DNA of 64,000 nucleotides, taken from assembly GCA_017461665.1 (NCBI GenBank), contig JAFTXI010000038.1:1-64000 (forward strand). Reading direction: 5' to 3'. Under the pieces are notes generated by a model. The model was not told the DNA's origin and made no database searches. It saw nothing but the letters and a program-made list of their open reading frames with translations. The translations under genes and the position numbers were made by a program. Each line of letters begins with the position of its first letter. The stretch's first letter is position 1. This document shows, one piece after another, positions 1 through 6,584 of this stretch. Source of the stretch: Bacteroidales bacterium. Lineage in GTDB: Bacteria; Bacteroidota; Bacteroidia; Bacteroidales; F082.

Positions 1-94
<94 letters not shown>

Positions 95-102
95 ATAACG
101 GA

Positions 103-130
103 AGCCTCAGCAAATCACGCTGGGGCTTTT
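103..130 (+). terminator. rRNA operon terminator
   Basis: A 9-bp stem (AGCCTCAGC pairing with GCTGGGGCT, one G-T pair), a 7-base loop and a T-run lie 8 bases after the 5S rRNA. This fits intrinsic termination of the rRNA operon. Confidence 0.8.
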
Positions 131-271
131 CTGTTTTGGTACACCTCCTCTTCCACGTATCGCAGGTGTCGCAATGAATGTCTATTGAATAATGCTTTTG
201 GGTAAGACTAATTATCCATCTCGATGCACTCTATGAACAATTGAGCTATCTCTTTCTATAGATAAATTTAA
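131..271. other. Gene-free stretch between the rRNA terminator and the recombinase cassette
   Basis: No ORF or RNA gene is supported here. The minus strand has short open stretches interrupted by stops that could be remnant coding sequence, but I do not recognise a family. Confidence 0.5.
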
Positions 272-297
272 ATACTTTATATTTGAATTGCAAATAT
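272..297 (+). repeat. Left 26-bp inverted repeat of the recombinase cassette
   Basis: This 26-bp sequence recurs as an exact reverse complement at 1295-1320. Its centre is a near-palindrome: TTTATATTTG, a 5-base spacer AATTG, then CAAATATAAA. That layout of inverted arms around a short spacer is what a tyrosine recombinase crossover site looks like. The arms contain TATATTTG, a match to the Bacteroidota -7 promoter box TAnnTTTG, on both strands. Confidence 0.85.
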
Positions 298-305
298 AAA
301 ATATT

Positions 306-1235
306 TTATTTCATAAAATTAGAATTTTTAAAATAATTTTCTAATCTGTTAATTGCATTTATATACGTCGTATCAGTCATTCTTGTATATATTTGAGTTG
401 TTTTTATATCTTGATGACCGCATAGTTTTGATATTACATAAATGTTAATTCCTGCAGAAATTGAAAGTGTCACAAATGTTATTCTCGAGACATGAAATGT
501 TAAATGTTTTTTTATTTTTGTTTTAACTTCTATTTCTTTTAAATCATTATATATTGTTGTCCTTGAATATAATGAAAAAATATAATCGTTTTCATTACTG
601 ATTTTTCTTGAAGATCTAAGATTGTTTAATATATTTATAGCCTGTTTACACAATGGAATTCTAACCTCTTTATCTGTTTTTATTTGTACCTTAACAATTA
701 AATAATAATTCCCCTGTTTACGAATGTCACTCCATCTTAGTGTTTCAATATCAGACAATCTTAATCCAGTATAGCATGCAAAAATAAATGCTATTTTAGT
801 TGAATTATGCTTACAATCGATTTTTTCAATTAATTGAATTTCCTCGATATTGAGATTTTCTTTTTCTCTTGGTATGTAATGAGGCAAAATCTTTTTTAAT
901 GATACCATTGGATTATGCTTTATAAATCCTAAATGCTCTGCTTCTTCTAATATTGCGTGAAGTTTCTGTAAGTATGTTTTAGTACTATTAATTTTCAACA
1001 TTACTTCGTTGATTAAATATTCACTAAATTTATGACAAAACTCAGAATCAATAGATTCCAAATATATATTATAATTACAGAATCTATTTAGATGATTTAA
1101 TAGTGCTTTGTCTCCTTTTTGTGTACTTTTACGTATATTATCTTTCCTTAATGTTATAATGTACTCAAGACATTTATTAGCATTACTAAAATTATTACTC
1201 TCACGTAGTTTAATATTTTCTTTATAATTATTCAT
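306..1235 (-). CDS. Tyrosine recombinase / site-specific integrase
   Basis: This 309-residue protein is a phage-integrase-fold recombinase. It has an N-terminal SAM-like DNA-binding half and a C-terminal catalytic domain. Visible catalytic elements are the first Arg in TGLRLSDIETLRW, the beta-hairpin Lys region KTDKEVRIPL, the H-x-x-R box (HVSR), the CGHQD box and the nucleophile Tyr in TTQIYTRM. The gene is much more AT-rich than its neighbours. It lies alone between two perfect 26-bp inverted repeats, so it most likely inverts its own segment, as promoter-switching Bacteroides recombinases do. It is less likely to mobilise an element, because the repeats are inverted, not direct. The function is inferred from family and layout. 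Confidence 0.88.
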   Translation of the reverse strand: MNNYKENIKLRESNNFSNANKCLEYIITLRKDNIRKSTQKGDKALLNHLNRFCNYNIYLESIDSEFCHKFSEYLINEVMLKINSTKTYLQKLHAILEEAEHLGFIKHNPMVSLKKILPHYIPREKENLNIEEIQLIEKIDCKHNSTKIAFIFACYTGLRLSDIETLRWSDIRKQGNYYLIVKVQIKTDKEVRIPLCKQAINILNNLRSSRKISNENDYIFSLYSRTTIYNDLKEIEVKTKIKKHLTFHVSRITFVTLSISAGINIYVISKLCGHQDIKTTQIYTRMTDTTYINAINRLENYFKNSNFMK

Positions 1236-1294
1236 AATGAAATTGATTATTTACTTAATAAAGGTTTATAATGATTTTAATTATTAATTACTGA

Positions 1295-1320
1295 ATATTT
1301 GCAATTCAAATATAAAGTAT
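1295..1320 (-). repeat. Right 26-bp inverted repeat of the recombinase cassette
   Basis: This is the exact reverse complement of 272-297. It sits between the recombinase start (1235) and the TolB-like gene start (1340). Inversion between the two copies would flip about 1 kb containing only the recombinase. Confidence 0.85.
1307..1314 (-). promoter_or_regulatory. Candidate -7 box for the recombinase gene, inside the right repeat
   Basis: Read on the minus strand the bases are TATATTTG, matching TAnnTTTG, about 70 bases upstream of the recombinase ATG. No clear -33 TTG box is visible. Confidence 0.45.
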
Positions 1321-1339
1321 AAAAATAAATTAAAAAATT

Positions 1340-2317
1340 ATGAGAAGTTTCATTTTATTAACATTAATTTGTTTATTCAGTTCTACTGTTTCGTATTCGC
1401 AAAAGATTGATTATTCGATAGTTTCTGTTCCAGAGGAGTCGGCTGTAGAATTTATGAAAGTTACATCTTCTAACGATTATGTTGCAATGCCAGTAGTGAA
1501 AAGAACTAAAAAATCAGTCAACTGGTCTTCAAATCGAATAGTTGAATGTGCTAAAGACAATAGATATATCGCATATCTGTCGCTGAGAAATAATACTACA
1601 AATATTTTTATCAAAGAGTTGGGCAAACAAGGAGGTTCTGTACAAAGGACGAATAGAAATGGCGTAGTGGATTTCTCCTATTCTCCAGATGGTAAATATA
1701 TCTGTTTCTCCGAACAGCGCGGCGACAAGTGTCAGATATTCCAGACTGATGCCAAAGAGGGTTATATATGCCGCCAGATCACAAGCGCAAACAACGACTA
1801 CACCCCTGTTTATTCGGCAGATATGAAAACTATTTTCTTCTCCCGCCAGGAAACAGCAAGCCATAGTATTTGGGGATATAGCATAGATAATAACTTCCTC
1901 TCTTCTTACACCTCCGGAATAACTCCTTGCATTGTGGAAAAAGAAAATGCTTATCTATGTGCAAGAATTAACAGCAGCGGTAACAGCGAGATATGGAAAG
2001 TTAATTATGAGACAGGTGTGGAAGAATGTATAGTTTCAGACATCAATCGTAGTTTTACTACACCTTCTATCTCACCCGATGGAAAATGGATTGTCTTCGT
2101 AGGAAGCAGCGCAATCAATACTGGCAAATCTAACTATTATAATACAGACATCTTCGTGTGTAGGTTGGACGGTAGCGAGTTTGCTCAACTGACTTATCAT
2201 GCAGCCGACGATCTGAGCCCTGCATGGAGTCATGACGGCAAGTTTATCTATTTCATATCTCAGCGTGGCGATGCTGATGGAGTGGCAAATATCTGGAGAA
2301 TGAATTTCATATATTAA
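1340..2317 (+). CDS. TolB-like/PD40 beta-propeller protein, exported
   Basis: The 325-residue protein has an N-terminal signal peptide (MRSFILLTLICLFSSTVSYS) and at least three PD40-type blade motifs: YSPDGKYICFSEQRG, ISPDGKWIVFVGSS and WSHDGKFIYFISQRG. These resemble the propeller of TolB and the WD40-like PD40 family. It is probably periplasmic or outer-membrane associated. It is the first gene of a plus-strand series that includes the DGR target lipoprotein, and starts 20 bases after the right inverted repeat. It may help assemble or anchor the neighbouring surface proteins; that role is inference. It lacks the N-terminal domain of a classical Tol-Pal TolB. Confidence 0.75.
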   Translation: MRSFILLTLICLFSSTVSYSQKIDYSIVSVPEESAVEFMKVTSSNDYVAMPVVKRTKKSVNWSSNRIVECAKDNRYIAYLSLRNNTTNIFIKELGKQGGSVQRTNRNGVVDFSYSPDGKYICFSEQRGDKCQIFQTDAKEGYICRQITSANNDYTPVYSADMKTIFFSRQETASHSIWGYSIDNNFLSSYTSGITPCIVEKENAYLCARINSSGNSEIWKVNYETGVEECIVSDINRSFTTPSISPDGKWIVFVGSSAINTGKSNYYNTDIFVCRLDGSEFAQLTYHAADDLSPAWSHDGKFIYFISQRGDADGVANIWRMNFIY

Positions 2318-2342
2318 TTATTAACAATAAAAAATTAAAACA

Positions 2343-3125
2343 ATGAGAAAAAATCTATTCTTGAGCTTATTGATAATGCTCTGTAGTTTGGGCGCTTCTG
2401 CTCAGTTTGTTAACGGTAGTTCTGCAAAGTCGAATCAAAGTTTTGGCGAACAGGAATTTTCATTACGCTTGTCGTATAACCCTATCACTCTCGCTGTTGA
2501 CGGAGATTGGGAAGATGCTATTGATGAATTGAAAATGGATGACATCCTGAATTTTAACGGTTTCTCCTTTGACTTTCGCGCAGCTTTCAACATTGTTAAT
2601 ACTGTTCCTTTGTATGTGGAAACAGGCGCAGGTTTGACATACGCTTTTAGTAGATATTACGATGAAGCTAAAGAATCCTATTATGACCCATATTATGATG
2701 TTGATATGGATATGATTGCTTCTATGGATTTTAAAACCAAGTTCATGTCTTTGTCGATACCTCTTAATTTAGCCTATAGATTATCGGTTGGCGATAATTT
2801 CGCAATTAAGCCTTATGCAGGCTTGAAAGGTCGTTTCAACTTATCGCTTGTTGAAACTTTAAAAGAAGAAATAGAAGTGAGACCTGATTATTATGATTTG
2901 TCTGACTCAGAAGAAGACAGCTATGACATGTTTGACAAAGACGATATGGAAGAATTATGGGGAGCAAGGGAAAAGGCGAAACGCTTTCAGCTTGGTTGGC
3001 AAATCGGTCTCGATATGGAAATTAATAATTTCATAGTAGGTGTTGCTTATGGTGCCGATATGGGAGAAATTATAGACGACTGGCAATTCAGGACAACAAC
3101 ATTGTCATTAGGAATCAAATTCTGA
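2343..3125 (+). CDS. Outer-membrane beta-barrel protein, porin-like
   Basis: The 260-residue protein has a signal peptide ending near GASAQ, alternating hydrophobic strands and a C-terminal Phe (LSLGIKF), the usual signature for Bam-dependent outer-membrane barrels. A very acidic loop (about residues 180-200, rich in Asp and Glu) is likely surface exposed. It lies 25 bases after the TolB-like gene and 36 bases before the variable lipoprotein, so co-transcription is likely. Its partner and substrate are unknown; acting as a platform or exporter for the diversified lipoprotein is a guess from position. Confidence 0.65.
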   Translation: MRKNLFLSLLIMLCSLGASAQFVNGSSAKSNQSFGEQEFSLRLSYNPITLAVDGDWEDAIDELKMDDILNFNGFSFDFRAAFNIVNTVPLYVETGAGLTYAFSRYYDEAKESYYDPYYDVDMDMIASMDFKTKFMSLSIPLNLAYRLSVGDNFAIKPYAGLKGRFNLSLVETLKEEIEVRPDYYDLSDSEEDSYDMFDKDDMEELWGAREKAKRFQLGWQIGLDMEINNFIVGVAYGADMGEIIDDWQFRTTTLSLGIKF

Positions 3126-3161
3126 TTATAAGAAACGATTAAAAACTAAACTTAAGAAGCA

Positions 3162-3812
3162 ATGAAAAAGACATTATTGATTTTAGCGATGATTGCAAGT
3201 AGTATGTTGTTTTCCTGCAATCCAGACAACAATGATGACGATGATTCACCGTCAAATCCTATTAGCAATGAGATAAACGGACACAAATATGTTGACCTCG
3301 GCTTGAGCGTAAAATGGGCAACCTGCAATGTAGGAGCAGGATATCCTCAAAGTTTTGGAGACTATTACGCATGGGGAGAGACTGAGACTAAATCATATTA
3401 TGATTATGATAATTGTGATACTTATGGAGTAGAGATGGATGATATTTCAGGAGATCCAGACTACGATGTTGCAAACAAGAAATGGGGAGGCACATGGCGC
3501 ATGCCTACGCGATATGAGATGGAAGAACTCGAAGAAGAATGTGAATGGGAGTGGATAGAAGCAGAAGCTAATGGCGTTAGTGGTTGTAGAGTTACGGGAC
3601 CAAACGGCAACCATATCTTCCTTCCTGCTCCGGGCGACCGTTACGGGTCGTCGCTCTACCATGAGGGTAGCTACGGCTACTATTGGAGTTCCGCGCCGGG
3701 CGACAACGACTACGACAGCAGCGCGTACGGCCTCCGCTTCGATGGTGGTGGAGAGTACGTGAACTACGATAGTCGTAGCTACGGTCAGACTGTACGTCCT
3801 GTTTCAGAATAA
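3162..3812 (+). CDS. DGR target: surface lipoprotein with variable C-type-lectin-like C-terminus
   Basis: This 216-residue protein has a lipoprotein signal (MLFSC, lipidated Cys19). The following acidic stretch NPDNNDDDD resembles the Bacteroidota lipoprotein export signal, so it is probably on the cell surface. Residues 40-80 (NGHKYVDLGLSVKWATCN, DYYAWGETETK) match the FISUMP/major-paralogous family common in Bacteroidales. The rest, with WGGTWRMPT and YYWSS, fits a C-type-lectin-like fold. The last 62 codons before the stop are the VR. Residues altered relative to TR are mainly Asn converted to Tyr, Ser, Asp, Gly, His and Arg, as expected for a binding face. The ligand is unknown. Confidence 0.9.
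   Translation: MKKTLLILAMIASSMLFSCNPDNNDDDDSPSNPISNEINGHKYVDLGLSVKWATCNVGAGYPQSFGDYYAWGETETKSYYDYDNCDTYGVEMDDISGDPDYDVANKKWGGTWRMPTRYEMEELEEECEWEWIEAEANGVSGCRVTGPNGNHIFLPAPGDRYGSSLYHEGSYGYYWSSAPGDNDYDSSAYGLRFDGGGEYVNYDSRSYGQTVRPVSE
3624..3809 (+). repeat. DGR variable repeat (VR)
   Basis: These 186 bases align without gaps to 5109-5294. Of 30 differences, 29 are at positions that are A in TR (19 A-to-G, 8 A-to-T, 2 A-to-C). The other is a G/C difference at 3630, near the 5' edge. The last 27 bases, from GGTCAGACTG to the final GAA codon, are identical although they contain adenines; this conserved tail is the expected initiation-of-mutagenic-homing region. The repeat ends at the stop codon. 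Confidence 0.95.
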
Positions 3813-3853
3813 AGCGAAGCGCATTCAATTTATTTGATTCATTTGATTTATTT

Positions 3854-3879
3854 CCGTCGGGCATTTAAGAGCCCGACGG
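3854..3879. promoter_or_regulatory. Hairpin/cruciform downstream of VR
   Basis: A perfect 9-bp stem (CCGTCGGGC with GCCCGACGG) with an 8-base loop starts 44 bases after VR. No T-run follows, so it is a poor terminator. DGRs studied in Bordetella phage need a GC-rich hairpin just downstream of VR for efficient homing, and this has the right place and form. A smaller hairpin (CCGGC, loop GAA, GCCGG) follows at 3903-3915. Confidence 0.6.
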
Positions 3880-3934
3880 TCGTCCAAGAAAAAATAATAA
3901 ATCCGGCGAAGCCGGCGAAATTATTAAAACTGAA

Positions 3935-3984
3935 AATTGAAAGTTGAAAATGGAAAATTAACTTTCATTTTTCAACTTTCAATT
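3935..3984. repeat. Long AT-rich inverted repeat
   Basis: Two nearly complementary 22-base arms (3935-3956 and 3963-3984) can form a hairpin between the VR gene and the next gene. Similar AATTGAAAGTTGAAAATT-type palindromes are scattered through this genome's intergenic spaces. The next gene more plausibly starts at 3991, just after it. Confidence 0.5.
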
Positions 3985-3990
3985 AGAAAA

Positions 3991-4482
3991 ATGCCTACAT
4001 ATATAGAAGTTGTAAAATTTGAAGAGGAAGCTCCTGCCAATACAATAAGACTTGTCAAGTCGGGAGAGTTTTATAGAGCTTATAATCATTCCGCCTGGTT
4101 GTTCCAGTGTTTTATCACAGAACATAAAGTCATGCGAAAATACCTAAAAGCTCTTAAAACAGATATTTATTACATTGGCTTCCCCGAGAAAAGTTTGTTC
4201 AATAATATAGGAGAAAGAAAATCGACAAAAACGGAATATGGCTTTGACATTGAGCTAATGGAGTTTGAAGTTCCAAATGAGGAAGCATACGAGACATGGA
4301 AAATGTCAATAGAGACAGAGCAGTCGTCAAAAGGAGATTTTCATTCGTTGCCAATTACAGGTGCAGAAGCGGAACGTGAGGTGATAAAACGTATCAAGGA
4401 TTTCCCTTTGGAAAACAAGACAATGATAGAATGTACGGTTTTTCTTTCAGAATTGAGAAAACTTCTTAATAATACTTTATAG
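3991..4482 (+). CDS. DGR-associated protein, possibly MutS domain I-like
   Basis: The protein has 163 residues from the ATG at 3991. An upstream TTG at 3937 falls inside a hairpin and adds residues that look like translated repeat, so 3991 is preferred. The segment LVKSGEFYRAYNHSAWLFQ followed by IYYIGFPEKSLFNNI loosely resembles the mismatch-binding N-terminal domain of MutS (the GDFYELF and GIPYHAL regions). I recall MutS-like accessory genes being reported beside some DGRs, but cannot verify that here. There is no signal peptide, so it is cytoplasmic. It lies between the VR gene and avd on the same strand, so a role in mutagenic homing is plausible but inferred. Confidence 0.45.
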   Translation: MPTYIEVVKFEEEAPANTIRLVKSGEFYRAYNHSAWLFQCFITEHKVMRKYLKALKTDIYYIGFPEKSLFNNIGERKSTKTEYGFDIELMEFEVPNEEAYETWKMSIETEQSSKGDFHSLPITGAEAEREVIKRIKDFPLENKTMIECTVFLSELRKLLNNTL

Positions 4483-4523
4483 TTCAAGGCTCAAATTTCA
4501 ACAGTCTTAGTTCAAATTTCAAT

Positions 4524-4880
4524 ATGGCAATATTTACTAATCTTCCAATATATAAAGATTCATATACATTGTTGTTAGAAATAAACAGGATGATGCCTAA
4601 TCTTCCGAGAGACTGCCGTTATTCTATTGGTCAGGAACTACGTCAAAAAATAATGGAAATAATAGTTCTCATATATAGGGCAAATAGAATTAGAAAAAAA
4701 GTCTTTATAATCTCAAAGATGAGAGAAACATTATTGGAAGTACAGGTCTATATTCGTCTTATGAGTGATATGAAATACATATCGGAGGGGAAATATATGA
4801 GATTGGTAGAACAGACAAGTTCCATGTCCAAACAGATGTCGTCATGGGAAAAAAGTGAACAATTGAAAATTAATAGTTAA
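4524..4880 (+). CDS. avd: Accessory variability determinant (Avd), four-helix-bundle protein
   Basis: This 118-residue protein is basic and mostly helical. Its opening LPIYKDSYTLLLEINRMMPNL and the segment YSIGQELRQKIMEIIVLIYRAN are typical of the bacterial Avd/four-helix-bundle family. In studied DGRs Avd forms a positively charged pentamer that binds the reverse transcriptase and the TR-containing RNA and is required for cDNA synthesis. Its place 41 bases after the preceding gene and just ahead of TR and the reverse transcriptase is the classical DGR order. The domain assignment is strong; the biochemical role is taken from the family. Confidence 0.88.
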   Translation: MAIFTNLPIYKDSYTLLLEINRMMPNLPRDCRYSIGQELRQKIMEIIVLIYRANRIRKKVFIISKMRETLLEVQVYIRLMSDMKYISEGKYMRLVEQTSSMSKQMSSWEKSEQLKINS

Positions 4881-5015
4881 CAATTAATTGTCAATTGTAA
4901 ATTATAAAGTGGCGAACTAAAGTTATGGATGATTCAGCCGGAATGTCAATGGCTATGGTTATTGGCAGTGTGCAAAGTAAATTCAATGTAAAATAAAAGT
5001 AATCTGACCATAATC
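4881..5015 (+). other. avd-TR spacer, probable 5' part of the DGR RNA
   Basis: This 135-base stretch between avd and the reverse transcriptase ORF is where the 5' part of the non-coding DGR RNA normally maps. It contains a possible 23-codon ORF (4926-4997, starting MDDSAGMSMAMV) with no recognisable homology. It opens with small AT palindromes. I see no strong terminator, so read-through from avd into TR is possible. Confidence 0.4.
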
Positions 5016-6461
5016 ATGGTAAATAAAAAGAAGTCAGCCGTTAAATTACATGATAATAAAGAATGTTCTTTAACGCTTTTCAATATAGATGATTACTTGG
5101 GAAGTGCTCCTGCTGCGGGCAACCGTAACGGGTCATCGCTCAACAATGAGGGTAACAACGGCAACTATTGGAGTTCCACGCCGAACGACAACAACAACGA
5201 CAACAACGCGTACAACCTCAACTTCAATAGTGATGAAGAGAACGTGAACAACAATAATCGTAACAACGGTCAGACTGTACGTCCTGTTTCAGAACTTACA
5301 AAAGAATCATCATATAATAAAATTCGTCACTTTTTAATTCCAAAAGAACAGCTGCTGTTGGATCTATACAGAGCGTACAAAGATGCACGAAAACATAAAC
5401 GAGGTAAACAATATCAGTTACAATTTGAATATAATCTCGAAGAAAATCTTATCAATCTCAGAGATGAACTGATAAACGGAATATACAAACCTTTACCATC
5501 AGAATGCTTTATAATTCACGACCCGAAGATGAGAGAAGTTTTTGCCGCAAATTTTCGTGACAGAATCGTGCATCATCTTTTTTATAATTATACACATGAA
5601 ATCTTTGAAAGATCTTTTATTTATGATAGTTATAGCTGTATTAAAAACAAAGGAACGCATTTCGGAATAGAAAGATTGAAACATCATCTCAGAAGTGTTT
5701 CTGGAGGATATTCAAAACCTTGTTATGTCTTAAAGATAGACATCAAAGGATATTTTATGAATATCAACAGAAATATTTTATTAGAATTGTCTCGTGTGAT
5801 ATTGTCAAAAAATAATAATGGATATGATGCTTTGTTTGTGGATTATCTGTTGGAAACGATAATTGATTCTAACCCTATGGATAATTGTAAAGTGTTAGGA
5901 GAACTTAGCGATTGGGATAATTTGCCGAAAGATAAAAGTTTGTTTCATGCGAAAGAAGATTGTGGGCTTCCTATAGGAAATTTGTCGTCACAACTTTTTA
6001 GCAATGTATATATGAATGTCTTTGACCAATATGTTAAAAGAAATTTGAAATGTCGTCATTACGGAAGATATGTAGATGATGCTTATATCATTTCAGATGA
6101 TAGGAACTATTTGAAAAATCTTATTCCTGAAATTTCACATTTTTTACACAAAGAATTAGGATTGAAAGTTCATCCGTATAAGACAAGAATATTTGACGCT
6201 TATCACGGAATAGAATTTCTTGGTGCGTATATAAAACCATTCAGAACTTATATATCTTCCTCATCGTTGAGAAGAATCAGAAAGAAACTTATTGATTGTA
6301 AGACTGAAGATAAAAAACATTTGCAATCGTCAATAAATTCCTTTCTTGGAGTTTTTTCGCATTATGATAGTTATTGTTTGCGAAGAGTATTGTTTGGAAA
6401 TAACATGAAATTGAAAAGTATTGGAAAATATGATAGTAACTGTTTAAGATTTCAACTTTAA
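5016..6461 (+). CDS. DGR reverse transcriptase with TR embedded in its 5' coding region
   Basis: The 481-residue ORF ends in a group II intron-like reverse transcriptase domain (about residues 103-460). Visible motifs are the first catalytic Asp in LKIDIKGYF (D242), the DGR-specific motif IGNLSSQ (320-326, in place of the QGxxxSP of other RTs) and YVDD (352-355). There is no maturase or endonuclease domain. Residues 32-93 are the translated TR, rich in Asn. No ATG occurs between the end of TR and the RT domain, so an ATG-initiated RT must carry the TR-encoded peptide as an N-terminal extension; a TTG or ATT start downstream is the alternative. The RT copies TR RNA with adenine infidelity and the cDNA replaces VR. 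Confidence 0.93.
   Translation: MVNKKKSAVKLHDNKECSLTLFNIDDYLGSAPAAGNRNGSSLNNEGNNGNYWSSTPNDNNNDNNAYNLNFNSDEENVNNNNRNNGQTVRPVSELTKESSYNKIRHFLIPKEQLLLDLYRAYKDARKHKRGKQYQLQFEYNLEENLINLRDELINGIYKPLPSECFIIHDPKMREVFAANFRDRIVHHLFYNYTHEIFERSFIYDSYSCIKNKGTHFGIERLKHHLRSVSGGYSKPCYVLKIDIKGYFMNINRNILLELSRVILSKNNNGYDALFVDYLLETIIDSNPMDNCKVLGELSDWDNLPKDKSLFHAKEDCGLPIGNLSSQLFSNVYMNVFDQYVKRNLKCRHYGRYVDDAYIISDDRNYLKNLIPEISHFLHKELGLKVHPYKTRIFDAYHGIEFLGAYIKPFRTYISSSSLRRIRKKLIDCKTEDKKHLQSSINSFLGVFSHYDSYCLRRVLFGNNMKLKSIGKYDSNCLRFQL
5109..5294 (+). repeat. DGR template repeat (TR)
   Basis: This is the donor copy for VR 3624-3809. It encodes 23 Asn codons (AAC/AAT) in the RT reading frame, and 21 of them are altered in VR. 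AAC codons can mutate at both adenines without producing stops, which is the usual DGR design. TR lies in the same frame relative to RT as VR does in the lipoprotein gene, and holds no stop codon. Confidence 0.95.
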
Positions 6462-6542
6462 TTAATTACCGATCATATTTAGTGTAAATTAAAATTGCAA
6501 GATAAATCCTTTCCTACCGAATATTTTTCAATCTTTATTTGT

Positions 6543-6550
6543 TATCTTTG
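6543..6550 (+). promoter_or_regulatory. -7 box of the hydEGF promoter
   Basis: TATCTTTG, matching TAnnTTTG, lies 35 bases before the hydE ATG. Confidence 0.6.
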
Positions 6551-6584
6551 CATTACGATTGTATATAGATAATTTTAAAGACTG

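Noticed and set aside
272..1320. Cassette as an integrated mobile element with att sites
   Set aside because: The terminal repeats are inverted, not direct, and no cargo or mobilisation gene lies inside. Inversion fits better.
1529..1864. Minus-strand 111-codon ORF inside the TolB-like gene
   Set aside because: It is antisense to a well-supported propeller gene, with no recognised motif or promoter.
3447..3864. Several overlapping ORFs on both strands across the VR region
   Set aside because: They are shadows of the GC-richer VR segment, which lacks stops in other frames. None has a plausible product, and the lipoprotein frame is clearly the real one.
3854..3879. Hairpin after the VR gene as an intrinsic terminator
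   Set aside because: No T-run follows on either strand, and the series of DGR genes continues. A role in homing is more likely.
4926..4997. 23-codon ORF in the avd-TR spacer as a gene
   Set aside because: No recognisable homology or start signal; the region is better explained as part of the DGR RNA.
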